From the NCBI RefSeq assembly GCF_040548815.1, contig NZ_JBEPSM010000001.1, positions 1,054,001-1,118,000 on the forward strand: 64,000 bases of DNA. The letters run 5' to 3'. A program made the translations under genes and the position numbers. Origin of the DNA: Kaistia defluvii. Its GTDB lineage: Bacteria; Pseudomonadota; Alphaproteobacteria; Rhizobiales; Kaistiaceae. Of this stretch, positions 8,134 to 17,337 are shown piece after piece (position 1 is the first letter of the stretch; the number at the start of each line of letters is the position of its first letter). The notes under the pieces are model-generated. The model was not told the DNA's origin. It made no database searches and was given only the letters and a program-made list of their open reading frames with translations.

Positions 8134-9177
8134 TTGCAACTCAGCCAACGCACTTTTTATGCGATCCTTCCGAGACGCCTCAAGGAAGAGGCCCTGGTGC
8201 GCAAGCTGGCGGCCCGGCTGCCCGCCATGCAGGGCGCCCCCGCCTCGCTGGTGCTGAACCAGTTGACCGAAGCCGCCCGACACCGCTTCCAGATCGATTT
8301 CGAGCGCATCGGCACGCAGTTGCACGTCAAGCTCGACCTCGACCTGATGGCGCGCGATCCCTACCAGTTCGAGATGATCTGGCGTCGCTTGCCCGCGCTG
8401 ATCCACATCATGGCGCGCACCGCGCCGGGCGTGACCTCGGCTACGGCGAGCATTTCCGATGGCGGCGGCAACCTCCCGAACGAGCTCGCCTATTGCGCCG
8501 ACGAGCCGCAGGCGATCCTGGTGCCGGATCCGGGCTTCATGAAGCCGGAGATCTACCAGTCCTTCCGCCGGCTTGCCGAGAACCGGCCCGGGCAATGGGC
8601 GGCGCGCAGCGACATGCTGCTCTGGCGCGGCGCCATTTCCGGCCATGGCGACACCACGACCGATGCGATGGACATCGACGATCCCAACCTGAAGCAGCGG
8701 GTGCGCCTGTGTTTGGCGCTGCGCGGGCTGGACGATGTCGACGTTCGCCTGATCGTGCCCGAGCGCGACCGCGCCGCCCATCCCGCGCGGCAGGCCATGG
8801 AAGCGCATGGCATTCTCGGCAGCTTCGTGCCGCCGGCGCGCTGGATCGACGTCAAGTTCGCCATCGACATCGACGGCCCGACCAATAGCTGGGGCAATCT
8901 CTATACGCGCATGCTGCTAGGCTGCTGCGTGCTGAAGGTCGGCTCGCCCGCCGGCTTCCGGCAGTGGTTCTATGACGAGTTCGTGCCTTGGACGCACTTC
9001 ATCCCAGTGGCGGCGGATCTCTCTGACATCGTCGAGAAGGTCGAATGGTGCCGGACGCACGACCAGGCCTGCCGCGAGATCGCGGCGGCCGGTCAGGATT
9101 TCGCCCTGCGCCGGACGCGGGAATCCGAGACGATCGCCACAGTGCAGCGGATCAATGACCGGCTCGGGCCGGGGTAG
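8134..9177 (+). CDS. Glycosyltransferase family 90 (LpsA/CAP10-like) protein
   Basis: A 347-residue protein whose C-terminal half contains WIDVKFAIDIDGPTNSWGN and LLGCCVLKV, the nucleotide-sugar-binding region of the GT90/CAP10 family. Bacterial members transfer xylose or glucose to lipopolysaccharide. There is no signal peptide or transmembrane helix, so it probably works at the inner face of the inner membrane. The start is a TTG with GGGGA 7 bases upstream. It is transcribed against its neighbours and sits between metG and tatD, which are usually adjacent in relatives, so it looks like an insertion into the core series. Confidence 0.75.
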   Translation: MQLSQRTFYAILPRRLKEEALVRKLAARLPAMQGAPASLVLNQLTEAARHRFQIDFERIGTQLHVKLDLDLMARDPYQFEMIWRRLPALIHIMARTAPGVTSATASISDGGGNLPNELAYCADEPQAILVPDPGFMKPEIYQSFRRLAENRPGQWAARSDMLLWRGAISGHGDTTTDAMDIDDPNLKQRVRLCLALRGLDDVDVRLIVPERDRAAHPARQAMEAHGILGSFVPPARWIDVKFAIDIDGPTNSWGNLYTRMLLGCCVLKVGSPAGFRQWFYDEFVPWTHFIPVAADLSDIVEKVEWCRTHDQACREIAAAGQDFALRRTRESETIATVQRINDRLGPG

Positions 9178-9231
9178 TCGAGGCTAGGCTAGTTCAGCCG
9201 GTTTCGGCGGAGGGTCTTCAAGTCAGAAAGC

Positions 9232-9356
9232 CCCTCACCCCTACCCTCTCCCGCGAGCGGTAGAGGGCGCATCGCACCTAGACCCAAGGTCGCCAGCGTC
9301 GCAACCACGCAGGCCTAAAAGCCCTCGCCCGCTCGCGGGAGAGGGTTGGGTGAGGG
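9232..9356. repeat. Palindromic interspersed repeat (CCCTCACCC/GGGTGAGGG type)
   Basis: The arm at 9232-9258 (starting CCCTCACCCCTACCCTCTCC) is complementary to 9331-9356 apart from one substitution and one extra base, with about 70 bases between. Elements of this type, with CCCTCACCC...CCCTCTCCC arms, are dispersed between genes in many Rhizobiales genomes. It lies between the converging 3' ends of the GT90 gene and metG and could also act as a transcription stop. Confidence 0.75.
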
Positions 9357-9443
9357 TCTTGCTTGCGATCAATCTCGCGACACGCCGGGCGTCCGCCCCG
9401 GGAATGGATCCGGGCTGACGCCTGAGCGCCACCCGGTTGTCCC

Positions 9444-11006
9444 TTATGCGGACTTTTCAGCCTCTTCCGCCTCGACATAGCGCGGGAAGACACCGGCCGG
9501 GGCCGGGAGCGTCGATCCGGGCGTCAGGCGGCCGGCAGCGCCGAGCGAGGCGAAGCTGCGACCCGCCTCAGGAACCGCCAGCAGATCGAGCAGCTTCGAG
9601 GCCGAGCCCGGCATCACCGGCTGCGACAGGATGGCGATCTGGCGGATCACCTCGGCCGTCACGTACAGCACGGTTGCGGCGCGCTCCGGATCCGTCTTGC
9701 GCAGTTGCCACGGCGCCTGGTTGGCGAAATAGCGGTTCGCCTCGGCGACGACGCCCCAGATCGCATTCAGCGCGTGATGGATCTGCTGCGAATCCATGGC
9801 CGTCCGGCAGGTCGGCAGCAAGCCATCCGCGGCGGCGAGGATTTCCTCGTCGGCCGGCTGCAAGGCGCCCGGCTGCGGAACGATGCCGTCGAGGTTCTTG
9901 CCGATCATCGACAGCGAACGCTGCGCCAGATTGCCGAGGTCGTTGGCCAGATCCGCATTGATCCGGTTGATGATCGCCTCGTGGCTGTAATTGCCGTCCT
10001 GGCCGAAGGGAACTTCGCGCAGGAAGAAGAAGCGGACCGGATCGACGCCGTAATGCTCGATCAGCGAGAACGGATCGATGACGTTGCCGAGCGACTTCGA
10101 CATCTTCTCGCCGCGGTTGAACAGGAAGCCATGCGCGAAGACGCGCTTGGGCGGCTGCAGGCCGGCCGAGAACAGGAATGCGGGCCAGTAGACCGAATGG
10201 AAGCGCACGATGTCCTTGCCAATGACATGGACGTCGGCCGGCCAGTAGCGCTGGAAGCTCTCGCTCTTGTCGTCCGGGAAGCCGACCGCGGTGATGTAGT
10301 TGGTCAGGGCGTCGACCCAGACATACATCACGTGCTTCGGATCGCTCGGAACCGGGATGCCCCAATCGAAGGTCGTGCGCGAGATCGAAAGGTCCTTCAG
10401 CCCGCCCTTGACGAAGCTGACGACCTCGTTGCGGCGCTCGTCCGGGCCGATGAAGTCGCGATTGGCTTCGTAATGCGCGAGCAGGCGATCCTCATAGGCG
10501 GAGAGGCGGAAGAAGTAGCTCTCCTCCTCGACCCAGTCGACCACAGTGCCCTGCGGGCCATAGCGCAGGCCGTCGGCGCGGACCTCGGTCTCCGACTCGG
10601 CGTAATAGGCCTCGTCGCGAACCGAATACCAACCGGCATAGGCATCCTTGTAGATGTCGCCATTGGCTTCCATGCGGCGCCAGATCTCTTCCGAGGCGCG
10701 GTAGTGGCGCGGCTCGGTGGTCCGGATGAAGTCGTCATTGGAGCAGTTCAGCGCCTCGGCCATTGCCTGGAAACGCGGCACGTTGCGATCGGCCAGTTCG
10801 CGCGCGTTGATGCCGTCGCGCGCCGCCGTCTGCACCATCTTGATGCCGTGCTCGTCCGTTCCCGTCAGGAAGAAGACGTCATAGCCATCCAGCCGCTTGA
10901 AGCGCGCCAGCGTATCGGTTGCCAGCATTTCATAGGCATGGCCGATATGCGGAACGCCATTCGGATAGGAAATAGCCGTCGTGATGTAGAATTTCGGCGC
11001 TGTCAC
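9444..11006 (-). CDS. metG: Methionyl-tRNA synthetase
   Basis: A 520-residue class I aminoacyl-tRNA synthetase that charges tRNA-Met. The HIGH motif is H20-H23 (PHIGHAYEM) and the KMSKS loop is in [22 protein letters not shown] and the C-terminal anticodon-binding helical domain also match MetG. No zinc-knuckle cysteines are visible in the connective peptide, as in the short alphaproteobacterial form, and there is no C-terminal tRNA-binding extension. The start is a GTG at 11006. It follows holB with a 70-base gap in the same series. Confidence 0.97.
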   Translation of the reverse strand: MTAPKFYITTAISYPNGVPHIGHAYEMLATDTLARFKRLDGYDVFFLTGTDEHGIKMVQTAARDGINARELADRNVPRFQAMAEALNCSNDDFIRTTEPRHYRASEEIWRRMEANGDIYKDAYAGWYSVRDEAYYAESETEVRADGLRYGPQGTVVDWVEEESYFFRLSAYEDRLLAHYEANRDFIGPDERRNEVVSFVKGGLKDLSISRTTFDWGIPVPSDPKHVMYVWVDALTNYITAVGFPDDKSESFQRYWPADVHVIGKDIVRFHSVYWPAFLFSAGLQPPKRVFAHGFLFNRGEKMSKSLGNVIDPFSLIEHYGVDPVRFFFLREVPFGQDGNYSHEAIINRINADLANDLGNLAQRSLSMIGKNLDGIVPQPGALQPADEEILAAADGLLPTCRTAMDSQQIHHALNAIWGVVAEANRYFANQAPWQLRKTDPERAATVLYVTAEVIRQIAILSQPVMPGSASKLLDLLAVPEAGRSFASLGAAGRLTPGSTLPAPAGVFPRYVEAEEAEKSA

Positions 11007-11076
11007 CGCTGTCTCGCTTCTTTTGTAAACGCAACCAATAGTCTGTGCGCCAGCTCGGGCCGGCCGTTCGACAGCT

Positions 11077-12147
11077 TCACATTCGGGTCGCGCGAGCGAG
11101 GATGTTCATGGTCGTCAGCACAAACTGTTTGCGGTCGAGATTGAGCGCCTCGACCTCAGCCGAAGACTGTCGCAGCTTTTCCCATACCTCCGCCCAAGTC
11201 GCAAGCGGCGTCGCCGCCACGCTTTCGGGGATCGGCGAGCCGTCCGGCTCGGGCAGCCCGCGCGCGCGGCGGTTCAGCCAGGCGAAGACCAGATCGACGA
11301 AATTGGCGAAGGCTTCGTCGGCCCCGCGCTGCGCGACCAGGTCGCCGAGGCCATGCGCCAGCGGGCCGTCGAACTGGGGAAACCGCGCCACGACGCGGGA
11401 AAAAGCACGTCCCATTGCGGCGGCGTCTTCATCGAGGAAGCCGATGGCGCGCCGCAGGCTGCCCTGCCCCGCCTCGGCGGCGAAGCGCCGGATGTCCGCA
11501 TCTGCATCCGAATGACGCCTGAGCGCCTCCTCGATCGCCGGCACCGCCAGCGATGGCAGATCGAGCCGGCGGCACCGCGAACGGATGGTCGGCAGCAGCC
11601 GGCCGGGGGCATGGGAAACCACCAGGAACAGCGAGCGCTTCGGCGGTTCCTCCAGAATCTTCAGCAAGGCATTGGCCGCATTGGGATTCATGTCATCGGC
11701 CGAATCGACGATCGCGATGCGCCAGCCTGCCTCGCCCGCCGTGGAGCCAAAGAAGGGAATCGTCCGGCGGATCTCGTCGATCGTCAGGCTGGCCTTGAAG
11801 CGCTTGCCCTGCTCGTCCCAGGGGCGCGACAGTGTCAGGATGTTGGGATGCGAACGGGCCGCGATCTTGCCGGCAGCCGGCGAATCCGACGGCACCGCCA
11901 GCGTTTCGGCGTCAGGAGCCCGGGCGGGATCGGGATAGGTCAGCGCGAAGCGGGCAAACCGATAGGCCAGCGTCGCTTTGCCGATGCCGCGCGGTCCGCC
12001 AATCATCCAGGCATGGTGCATGCGGCCGCCCCGATAGGCCTCGACCATCAGCCGCTCGACCGCGGGGTCGCCATGCCACTCGGTCTGCTCTTCCGGCAGC
12101 GGCCAGCCCTCGATGGCGTCGGGGCGGGTGATCTCGGGCGCTGCCAT
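11077..12147 (-). CDS. holB: DNA polymerase III subunit delta'
   Basis: A 356-residue clamp-loader subunit of the AAA+ fold. The region [21 protein letters not shown] corresponds to the Walker A region, degenerate as in other delta' subunits, and [12 protein letters not shown] with [20 protein letters not shown] is the highly conserved family core. Delta' works with gamma/tau and delta to load the beta clamp onto DNA. The gene starts 3 bases after the tmk stop codon, an arrangement widespread in bacteria. Confidence 0.95.
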   Translation of the reverse strand: MAAPEITRPDAIEGWPLPEEQTEWHGDPAVERLMVEAYRGGRMHHAWMIGGPRGIGKATLAYRFARFALTYPDPARAPDAETLAVPSDSPAAGKIAARSHPNILTLSRPWDEQGKRFKASLTIDEIRRTIPFFGSTAGEAGWRIAIVDSADDMNPNAANALLKILEEPPKRSLFLVVSHAPGRLLPTIRSRCRRLDLPSLAVPAIEEALRRHSDADADIRRFAAEAGQGSLRRAIGFLDEDAAAMGRAFSRVVARFPQFDGPLAHGLGDLVAQRGADEAFANFVDLVFAWLNRRARGLPEPDGSPIPESVAATPLATWAEVWEKLRQSSAEVEALNLDRKQFVLTTMNILARATRM

Positions 12148-12150
12148 GGT

Positions 12151-12804
12151 CTAGTTCACACTCTCGATCATGCGCTGGCGAACGCCCTGCCAGATGGCAT
12201 CGGCGACAATGTCCTGCGTCTGGTTGGCATCGATGACGAGGCAGCGATCGGGTTCAGCCGCCGCGATCGCCAGGAACAATTGGCGTCGCCGCTCGTGCCG
12301 TTCAACCGTCTCGCGCTCGAACCGGTCGGCAGGCCCCGCCTCACCGCTACGCCGCCGCGCGGCGCGCGCCAGGCCGATCTCGACCGGCAGGTCGAGCACC
12401 AGCGTCAGGTCCGGCCGCGCGTTGCCGATGGCGATCTTCTCGAGGCTGTCGAGCAGGACGGAATCGACCCCGTCCGAACCCTGATAGGCGCGGGTGGAAT
12501 CGATGAACCGGTCGCACAGCACCCAGTCGCCGCGCTCCAGCGCCGGCCGGATCAGGCGATCGACATGGTCGGCGCGGGCGGCCGCGAACAGCATCGTTTC
12601 CGCTTCCGGACCCAGATGTTCCGCGGCGCCGGAAAGGATAAACGCGCGGATCTGCTCCGCCATCTCCGTTCCCCCGGGCTCTCGCGTCAGGACGACCGTA
12701 TGGCCGCCCTCGCGCAGGCGCTCGGCCAAGCGGCGGATCTGGGTCGACTTGCCCGACCCCTCCCCGCCTTCGAATGTGATGAACCGACCCGGCAAGCGCG
12801 TCAT
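12151..12804 (-). CDS. tmk: Thymidylate kinase
   Basis: A 217-residue P-loop kinase converting dTMP to dTDP. The P-loop is FEGGEGSGKST near residues 9-19, with LTREPGG (DR/EPG motif) and the LID region in the middle. The ATG at 12804 overlaps the TGA of the DacF-like gene as ATGA, which suggests translational coupling; an ATG 9 bases upstream (12813) is the alternative. It is followed closely by holB. Confidence 0.96.
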   Translation of the reverse strand: MTRLPGRFITFEGGEGSGKSTQIRRLAERLREGGHTVVLTREPGGTEMAEQIRAFILSGAAEHLGPEAETMLFAAARADHVDRLIRPALERGDWVLCDRFIDSTRAYQGSDGVDSVLLDSLEKIAIGNARPDLTLVLDLPVEIGLARAARRRSGEAGPADRFERETVERHERRRQLFLAIAAAEPDRCLVIDANQTQDIVADAIWQGVRQRMIESVN

Positions 12805-13994
12805 AACTTCCATTGTGGCAGCCAGCCGATCAGCAATTGCTGGACGGCGTCGAGGGCGCGCTGATCCATTGAACCCTTGGCTATGGCGGCGGTAGTGAAC
12901 ACGGGCTTTTCGAGAATCTGGGCATCGCCAACCCAGACGCGAACGACGCCGACCTGTCTGCCCTGCTCCACCGGCGCAAGCAAGGGGCCGGTATAGGTGA
13001 TCCGGGCGCGAATCCGGTCGCGATTGCCTCGCATCAACAGGATGTCGAGCGGATCCTGCGTCGCGAGCCCCACCGAACTCGACGCGCCGCCATAGACACG
13101 CGCCTCGCCCACCACCTCGCCGCGATCAAAGAAGCGCAGCCGCTCGAACGCCGTGTTGCCCCAGTCGAGCAGCTTACGCGCCTCCTCGGCCCGCTCCTTG
13201 TCGGTCTCCAGGCCGCTGATCACCACGATCATGCGATGGCCGTCCCGGACCGCCGAGGCGGTCAGGCCATACCCGGATTCCTTGGTGAAACCCGTCGAAA
13301 GGCCGTCCGCGCCAATGCCGGCCGCCAGCAGCGGATTGCGGTTGCGCTGGTAGATGTTGTTCCAGGTGAAGTCCGGCTCGGAATAGATCTTGTAGAGGTC
13401 GGGATAGGTGCGGATCAGGTAGGCGGCGATCTTGTAGAGATCCTCCGCCGTCACCTTCTGGGCGGGGTCCGGCAGGCCGGAAACGTTGGTGAACCGCGAG
13501 CCGGTGAGACCCAGTTCCTTCGCCTTGCGGTTCATCATCTCGACGAAGGCGCCTTCGGAACCCGCGATACCTTCCGCCAGGATGATGCAGGCGTCATTGC
13601 CCGCCTGCACGATGGCGCCGCGCAAGAGATCCGAGACCGCGATGGAGGACTTCAGCTTGGCGAACATGGTGGCGCTGCCAGACGGCGCGCCGCCCGTACG
13701 CCAGGCATATTCGCTGACCGGAAAGCTGTCTTCGAGATGAATCTTGCCGGCGTGGATGGCGTCGAACACGACGGCCATCGTCATCATCTTCGCCATGGCG
13801 GCCGGCTGAAACGGCACGTCCTCAGCCTTGCTGTAGAGCAGCGTGCCGGAGTCGAGGTCGACCAGCATCGCGTTCGCGGCCTTGCTCTCATAGGGAGCGG
13901 CGAGGCTCGCCCGTGGCAGCATTGCCGCGCCGACAATCATCAGCACGGCGCAGACAAGGCGAAGGCGGAGCGGGATCCGGTCGGAAAACATCAC
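12801..13994 (-). CDS. DacF-like peptidase S11 family protein lacking all three catalytic motif residues
   Basis: A 397-residue protein with a signal peptide (cleavage near ASLA-APY, residue 32) and a full-length S11 D-alanyl-D-alanine carboxypeptidase fold plus the C-terminal beta-rich domain. Active homologues carry SxxK, SxN and KTG. Here the same positions read AMAK (A66, K69), AGN (A131-N133) and STG (S233-G235), checked in the DNA as GCC, GCG and TCG codons. The surrounding sequence (FQPAAMAKMMT, VQAGNDAC, DGLSTGFTKESGYG) is otherwise well conserved, so alignment is not in doubt. It therefore should not be able to acylate peptidoglycan stem peptides. A structural, regulatory or binding role in the periplasm is inferred. 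It sits between rlpA and tmk. Confidence 0.9.
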   Translation of the reverse strand: MMFSDRIPLRLRLVCAVLMIVGAAMLPRASLAAPYESKAANAMLVDLDSGTLLYSKAEDVPFQPAAMAKMMTMAVVFDAIHAGKIHLEDSFPVSEYAWRTGGAPSGSATMFAKLKSSIAVSDLLRGAIVQAGNDACIILAEGIAGSEGAFVEMMNRKAKELGLTGSRFTNVSGLPDPAQKVTAEDLYKIAAYLIRTYPDLYKIYSEPDFTWNNIYQRNRNPLLAAGIGADGLSTGFTKESGYGLTASAVRDGHRMIVVISGLETDKERAEEARKLLDWGNTAFERLRFFDRGEVVGEARVYGGASSSVGLATQDPLDILLMRGNRDRIRARITYTGPLLAPVEQGRQVGVVRVWVGDAQILEKPVFTTAAIAKGSMDQRALDAVQQLLIGWLPQWKL

Positions 13995-14088
13995 ACAATA
14001 CCGGGCGCGAGAACCAGAGCGGGAGCGGCCAGCGGCCGCCCTCTTCTGGTTAACAGGCTCGATGCGCCCCGATCAATGAAGATCGTGG

Positions 14089-15453
14089 TCAGCGGGTGAC
14101 CAGATAGGCACCCGGCAATCCGGCGGCCTGCACCGAGCGAACGGCATCCTCGCCGCTCACCGAGCGATCGGCGAGGACCAGGCGCACCGATTGCAGGTTC
14201 TTGCCGCCGACCGTGATCGGCGTTGCCGTCACGCGGCCGAGTTCGGTGAAACGACCGGCCACGGCCTGCGCATTGGCGAGGTTCGAGAACACGCCGAGCT
14301 GGATCACCGGAACATCGGCGCTGCGTTCGGAAGCGACCCGCTCCACGGCGGCATCGAGCGCCGACTGCAGCTTGTCCTTTCCGGCTGCGCCGGCGGCCAA
14401 GTCGGAGACGGCGCGCTGCGCCGGCGAGATCGGCATATCGGCCGCATAGGAAGAACGCGCCGAGCGCCGCACCGGCGGAGCATACTCGTCCGACGTGATT
14501 GACGCCGGGATCGCTTCCGCGTCCGAAAAGCCGACGGGGCTGTTGACCGTATACGAGCCCAGCGAACGCTCGCCGTAATTGGTTCCCGCATTGGCGTCGG
14601 GCGCCGCTTCCGCGACGACCCGGCGGGTCGGCTGCCCCTCATTATAGGCAACGGCCGGATCGAAGGCGGCGCCGCCCTCGTAGAAATCAGGACGCGCCCG
14701 CGGCACGGGCACCAGGGCCGCCATGACGACGGCCGGATTGGCGCTCGGGGCGCGAAGCGCCGGAGTCGGCGCCATGGCCAGCATGGTATCGCCGGAAACG
14801 CTGCTGCCCGGGCCCTTATAGGAAGCCAGCAGCATGCGCTGGTCGTGGCCTTCCATCCGGGCCGGGCCGATATATTCGACCTTAACCTTGGCCGTGCCGT
14901 GATGCTTCATGTCGAGCACTTCGGCCGTGCGCGAGGAAAGATCCATCACGCGATCGCTGGCATAGGGGCCGCGATCGTTGACGCGGACCATGATCGAGCG
15001 GCCGTTGCGCAAGTTGGTGACGCGGGCATAGCTGGGCAGCGGCATGGTCGGGTGCGCTGCCGAAAAGCCGTCCATGTCATAGACTTCGCCATTCGCGGTG
15101 TAGCGGCCATGGAAGGCCGAGCCATACCAGGAAGCGTAGCCGACCGCTGTATAGCGCTTGTGCTCGAACGGCTTGTAGACGCGGCCCTTCACCGTATAGG
15201 GCTTGCCGACCATGTAGCGTCCGCCGCCCTGCGGCACCGGCTGGCCGTACTGGACCACGCGCGGGCTGGCTTTGACGCCATATTCCTTTTCGGAGAAATA
15301 TTCCTTGCTGCGCTTGGCCGGCTTGGACGGGGCCGTGGCGCAGGAAGCGAGGAGCGCGGCAGCGGCGACGGCGGTCGCGGCTTTCAGCATCACCCTGCCC
15401 TGCGGCGCTTCCGAGCCGAACAGGCCCAGAACTCGTTTTTTTGAAATCCCCAT
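14089..15453 (-). CDS. rlpA: RlpA-like septal/peptidoglycan protein with SPOR domain
   Basis: A lipoprotein-type signal with lipobox LLASC, then a double-psi beta-barrel domain (ASWYGSAFHGRYTANGE; ARVTNLRNGRSIMVRVNDRG) that in active RlpA cleaves glycan strands lacking stem peptides. A long low-complexity linker follows, and a C-terminal SPOR-like domain (VPVIQLGVFSNLANAQ onward) that targets denuded glycans at the septum. Outer-membrane anchored. The start at 15453 (MGISKKRVLG) gives 454 residues; an ATG at 15390 (MLKAATAV) would give a neater signal peptide and cannot be excluded. It heads the rlpA-DacF-tmk-holB-metG series. Confidence 0.88.
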   Translation of the reverse strand: MGISKKRVLGLFGSEAPQGRVMLKAATAVAAAALLASCATAPSKPAKRSKEYFSEKEYGVKASPRVVQYGQPVPQGGGRYMVGKPYTVKGRVYKPFEHKRYTAVGYASWYGSAFHGRYTANGEVYDMDGFSAAHPTMPLPSYARVTNLRNGRSIMVRVNDRGPYASDRVMDLSSRTAEVLDMKHHGTAKVKVEYIGPARMEGHDQRMLLASYKGPGSSVSGDTMLAMAPTPALRAPSANPAVVMAALVPVPRARPDFYEGGAAFDPAVAYNEGQPTRRVVAEAAPDANAGTNYGERSLGSYTVNSPVGFSDAEAIPASITSDEYAPPVRRSARSSYAADMPISPAQRAVSDLAAGAAGKDKLQSALDAAVERVASERSADVPVIQLGVFSNLANAQAVAGRFTELGRVTATPITVGGKNLQSVRLVLADRSVSGEDAVRSVQAAGLPGAYLVTR

Positions 15454-15767
15454 CTCGCCTATCCGATAGCAGCAACCGTTGCATTTGTCGATTGGATCGA
15501 CCGGTGCCGACGCCTTTCGGGCCAGGAAGGGGGAATGCCGCCACGCGCGCCCCGGTCCTGACATGAGATCGCATTCAGCCGGTTTGGCCTTTCCGGCTGG
15601 TTAATCAAACGTGGCCGAATTGCGTCAATTGCGCGGAACTCCAAGGACTTGGCGGGAGCGTTAATCAATCGTTCCCAATTTCGGACGCGGGACGGGTCAT
15701 CCACATCTGGATCGAAGGTTGCGCTTGCATTCGCAAGCCGGGTTCAGCATTGATCCCGGATGGACCC
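15454..15767. other. Regulatory stretch between rlpA and tRNA-Ser
   Basis: No gene seen. Two direct copies of GTTAATCAA occur at 15600-15608 and 15661-15669. On the minus strand, TTGACG (15628-15623) followed after 17 bases by ATTAAC (15605-15600) is a weak candidate promoter for rlpA. A short hairpin GCTTGC-ATTC-GCAAGC at 15723-15738 lies just upstream of the tRNA. Confidence 0.4.
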
Positions 15768-15857
15768 GGACGGGTGGCCGAGTGGTTTAAGGCAGCGGTC
15801 TTGAAAACCGCCGAGGGTGCAAGCCCTCCGTGGGTTCGAATCCCACCCCGTCCGCCA
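15768..15857 (+). tRNA. tRNA-Ser (anticodon TGA)
   Basis: A 90-base tRNA. The acceptor stem GGACGGG (15768-15774) pairs with CCCGTCC (15847-15853), followed by discriminator G and an encoded CCA. The anticodon stem GCGGT/ACCGC flanks a 7-base loop with TGA at 15802-15804, reading UCN serine codons. The long variable arm (after ACCGC) and the T-loop GTTCGAATC are typical of class II tRNA-Ser. Confidence 0.97.
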
Positions 15858-16002
15858 CCCTCGCCGATTGCCCGCTATAGCGCGATGTTCTGCGCGATAG
15901 CTACGAACACGCCGCCGATTTCCGCACCGCGCTTTCAGCCGCCGCCGCTCCGCCCGCCACCATGACAGCCGAAACGAGGCGAACCGGCGCGCTATGCGAT
16001 GC

Positions 16003-16890
16003 CTATTGCGGCTGCAGATGCTCGGCCATGAAGTCGACGAACGCCCTCAGTTTGGGCGTGATCTGGCGGCTGGCCGGCCAGAGCACGTTGAACTGATCGA
16101 TCCCCTCCACCCACCCATCCAAAATCGACACGAGACGGCCGTCAGCGATCTCGCCACGGATCGCAAAGGGCGGCAGGCAGGCAATGCCCAGCCCCTCGAT
16201 CGCCAACTCGATCAGAGGATCGACCGCCGTCGCGCTCATCCGTTCGGGCAGGACAATCTTCGCCTGCCGTTCCCCGCGAGCAAGCGGCCAGGGCCGAATC
16301 TTGCCGGTACTGGGCGACCGTTGGTGAAGACACTGGTGCTGCACCAGATCGTCAGGGGTTTCCGGCACGCCACACCTTACCAGATAGTCGGGTGAGGCGA
16401 CGATCTTGAGTTTGAACCTTCCGACATTGCGGCTCATCAACCGGCTGTCCGATGGTTGCCCGGTGCGAATGACGGCATCGAACCCTTCCTCCACCACGTC
16501 CACCAACCGATCGCTGAAGTCCAGGTCTAGCTGCACCTCCGGCCAAGCCTGCATGAACTTGGCCATCACCGGTGTCAGCAGCATGCCGACCAGCGGCAGA
16601 CTGACCCGCAGCCTCCCTCTCGGCGTCCGATTGGATCGGGCAAGCTCGGCTTCCGCTGTCTCGACCTCTTCGAAGATGCGGCGGCAGCGTTCGAGGAACA
16701 GCCGCCCCTCTTCGGTGAGCGTCATGTTGCGGGTGTTGCGATGAAACAGGCGCACATCCAGCCGTTGTTCCAGTCGGACCACCGCTTTGCCAACCGCAGA
16801 AGCGGAAAGTCCGAGCTTGCGGCCAGCCGCCACGAAGCTGCCGGTTTCAGCCGATTGCACGAAGGCTTCGAACGCCGTGAGTTTGTCCAT
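16003..16890 (-). CDS. LysR-family transcriptional regulator
   Basis: A 295-residue LysR protein. The N-terminal winged helix-turn-helix (FEAFVQSAETGSFVAAGRKL and ASAVGKAVVRLEQRL) is followed by a two-lobed effector-binding domain (RLRVSLPLVGMLL to the C-terminus). It is divergent from the ABM-domain/MFS gene pair with 108 bases between, the usual arrangement for a LysR gene and its target. A partial palindrome (16901-16922) lies just upstream of its own start, so it probably represses itself and switches the divergent pair. The inducer is unknown. Confidence 0.92.
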   Translation of the reverse strand: MDKLTAFEAFVQSAETGSFVAAGRKLGLSASAVGKAVVRLEQRLDVRLFHRNTRNMTLTEEGRLFLERCRRIFEEVETAEAELARSNRTPRGRLRVSLPLVGMLLTPVMAKFMQAWPEVQLDLDFSDRLVDVVEEGFDAVIRTGQPSDSRLMSRNVGRFKLKIVASPDYLVRCGVPETPDDLVQHQCLHQRSPSTGKIRPWPLARGERQAKIVLPERMSATAVDPLIELAIEGLGIACLPPFAIRGEIADGRLVSILDGWVEGIDQFNVLWPASRQITPKLRAFVDFMAEHLQPQ

Positions 16891-16900
16891 GCCTTGATCT

Positions 16901-16922
16901 CTACGGGAATTTCATTCCGTAG
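16901..16922. promoter_or_regulatory. Inverted repeat in the LysR-ABM divergent region
   Basis: CTACGG-N10-CCGTAG, with additional symmetry inside, lies 11 bases from the LysR start codon. The spacing and position are compatible with a LysR-type binding box. The assignment rests only on symmetry and context. Confidence 0.45.
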
Positions 16923-16998
16923 TCATCGGAACGGCGGCCTGTTTTTCCGCAACAAGCCGTCCGCTATCCCTTGGCCGTCCGAAACCAAGGAGACGCAT

Positions 16999-17337
16999 AT
17001 GATCCCCGCCTTCACGATCCAGCCCGCCCCAACGACTTTCATCGTCAATGTCATTCACGTTCACCCCGGTAAACAGGAGGAGGCGTTTCGGTTAATCCAG
17101 GATGTCGTCCACTATGTCGCCGAGCGGAAGCCTGGCTTTTTGTGGAGCAACCTTGCCAAGAGTTCGGATGGGTTGACGGTCGTGAATATCGAGGCGATCT
17201 CCGACCCCGGCGACGTCGAGATTTTCTTTTCCGATCCGGTATTCCTCCAAAAATTCCGCGAGTTGGACACCGTCTCGTCGAGCGAGTTTCACACCTACAC
17301 CGTTGGCGACCTGGTGCTGCCGAAGGCCTCAGCGTGA
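16999..17337 (+). CDS. ABM-domain (antibiotic biosynthesis monooxygenase-like) protein
   Basis: A 112-residue dimeric alpha/beta-barrel protein of the ABM family (TFIVNVIHVHPGKQEEAF; RKPGFLWSNLAKSSDG; FHTYTVGDLV). Members include quinone monooxygenases and heme-degrading enzymes, but many small stand-alone ones are uncharacterised. The ATG at 16999 has AAGGAG 6 bases upstream. Its stop codon overlaps the GTG of the MFS gene, so the two are probably translated together as one LysR-controlled unit, perhaps for detoxifying and exporting an aromatic compound. Confidence 0.82.
   Translation: MIPAFTIQPAPTTFIVNVIHVHPGKQEEAFRLIQDVVHYVAERKPGFLWSNLAKSSDGLTVVNIEAISDPGDVEIFFSDPVFLQKFRELDTVSSSEFHTYTVGDLVLPKASA

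Noticed and set aside
11353..12864. A 503-codon plus-strand frame opposite holB and tmk
   Set aside because: The minus strand encodes canonical HolB and Tmk; the plus-strand frame is an antisense shadow.
15768..15857. tRNA-Ser as attachment site of an integrative element
   Set aside because: No integrase gene and no repeat of the tRNA 3' end were found in the window, so only a weak contextual hint remains.
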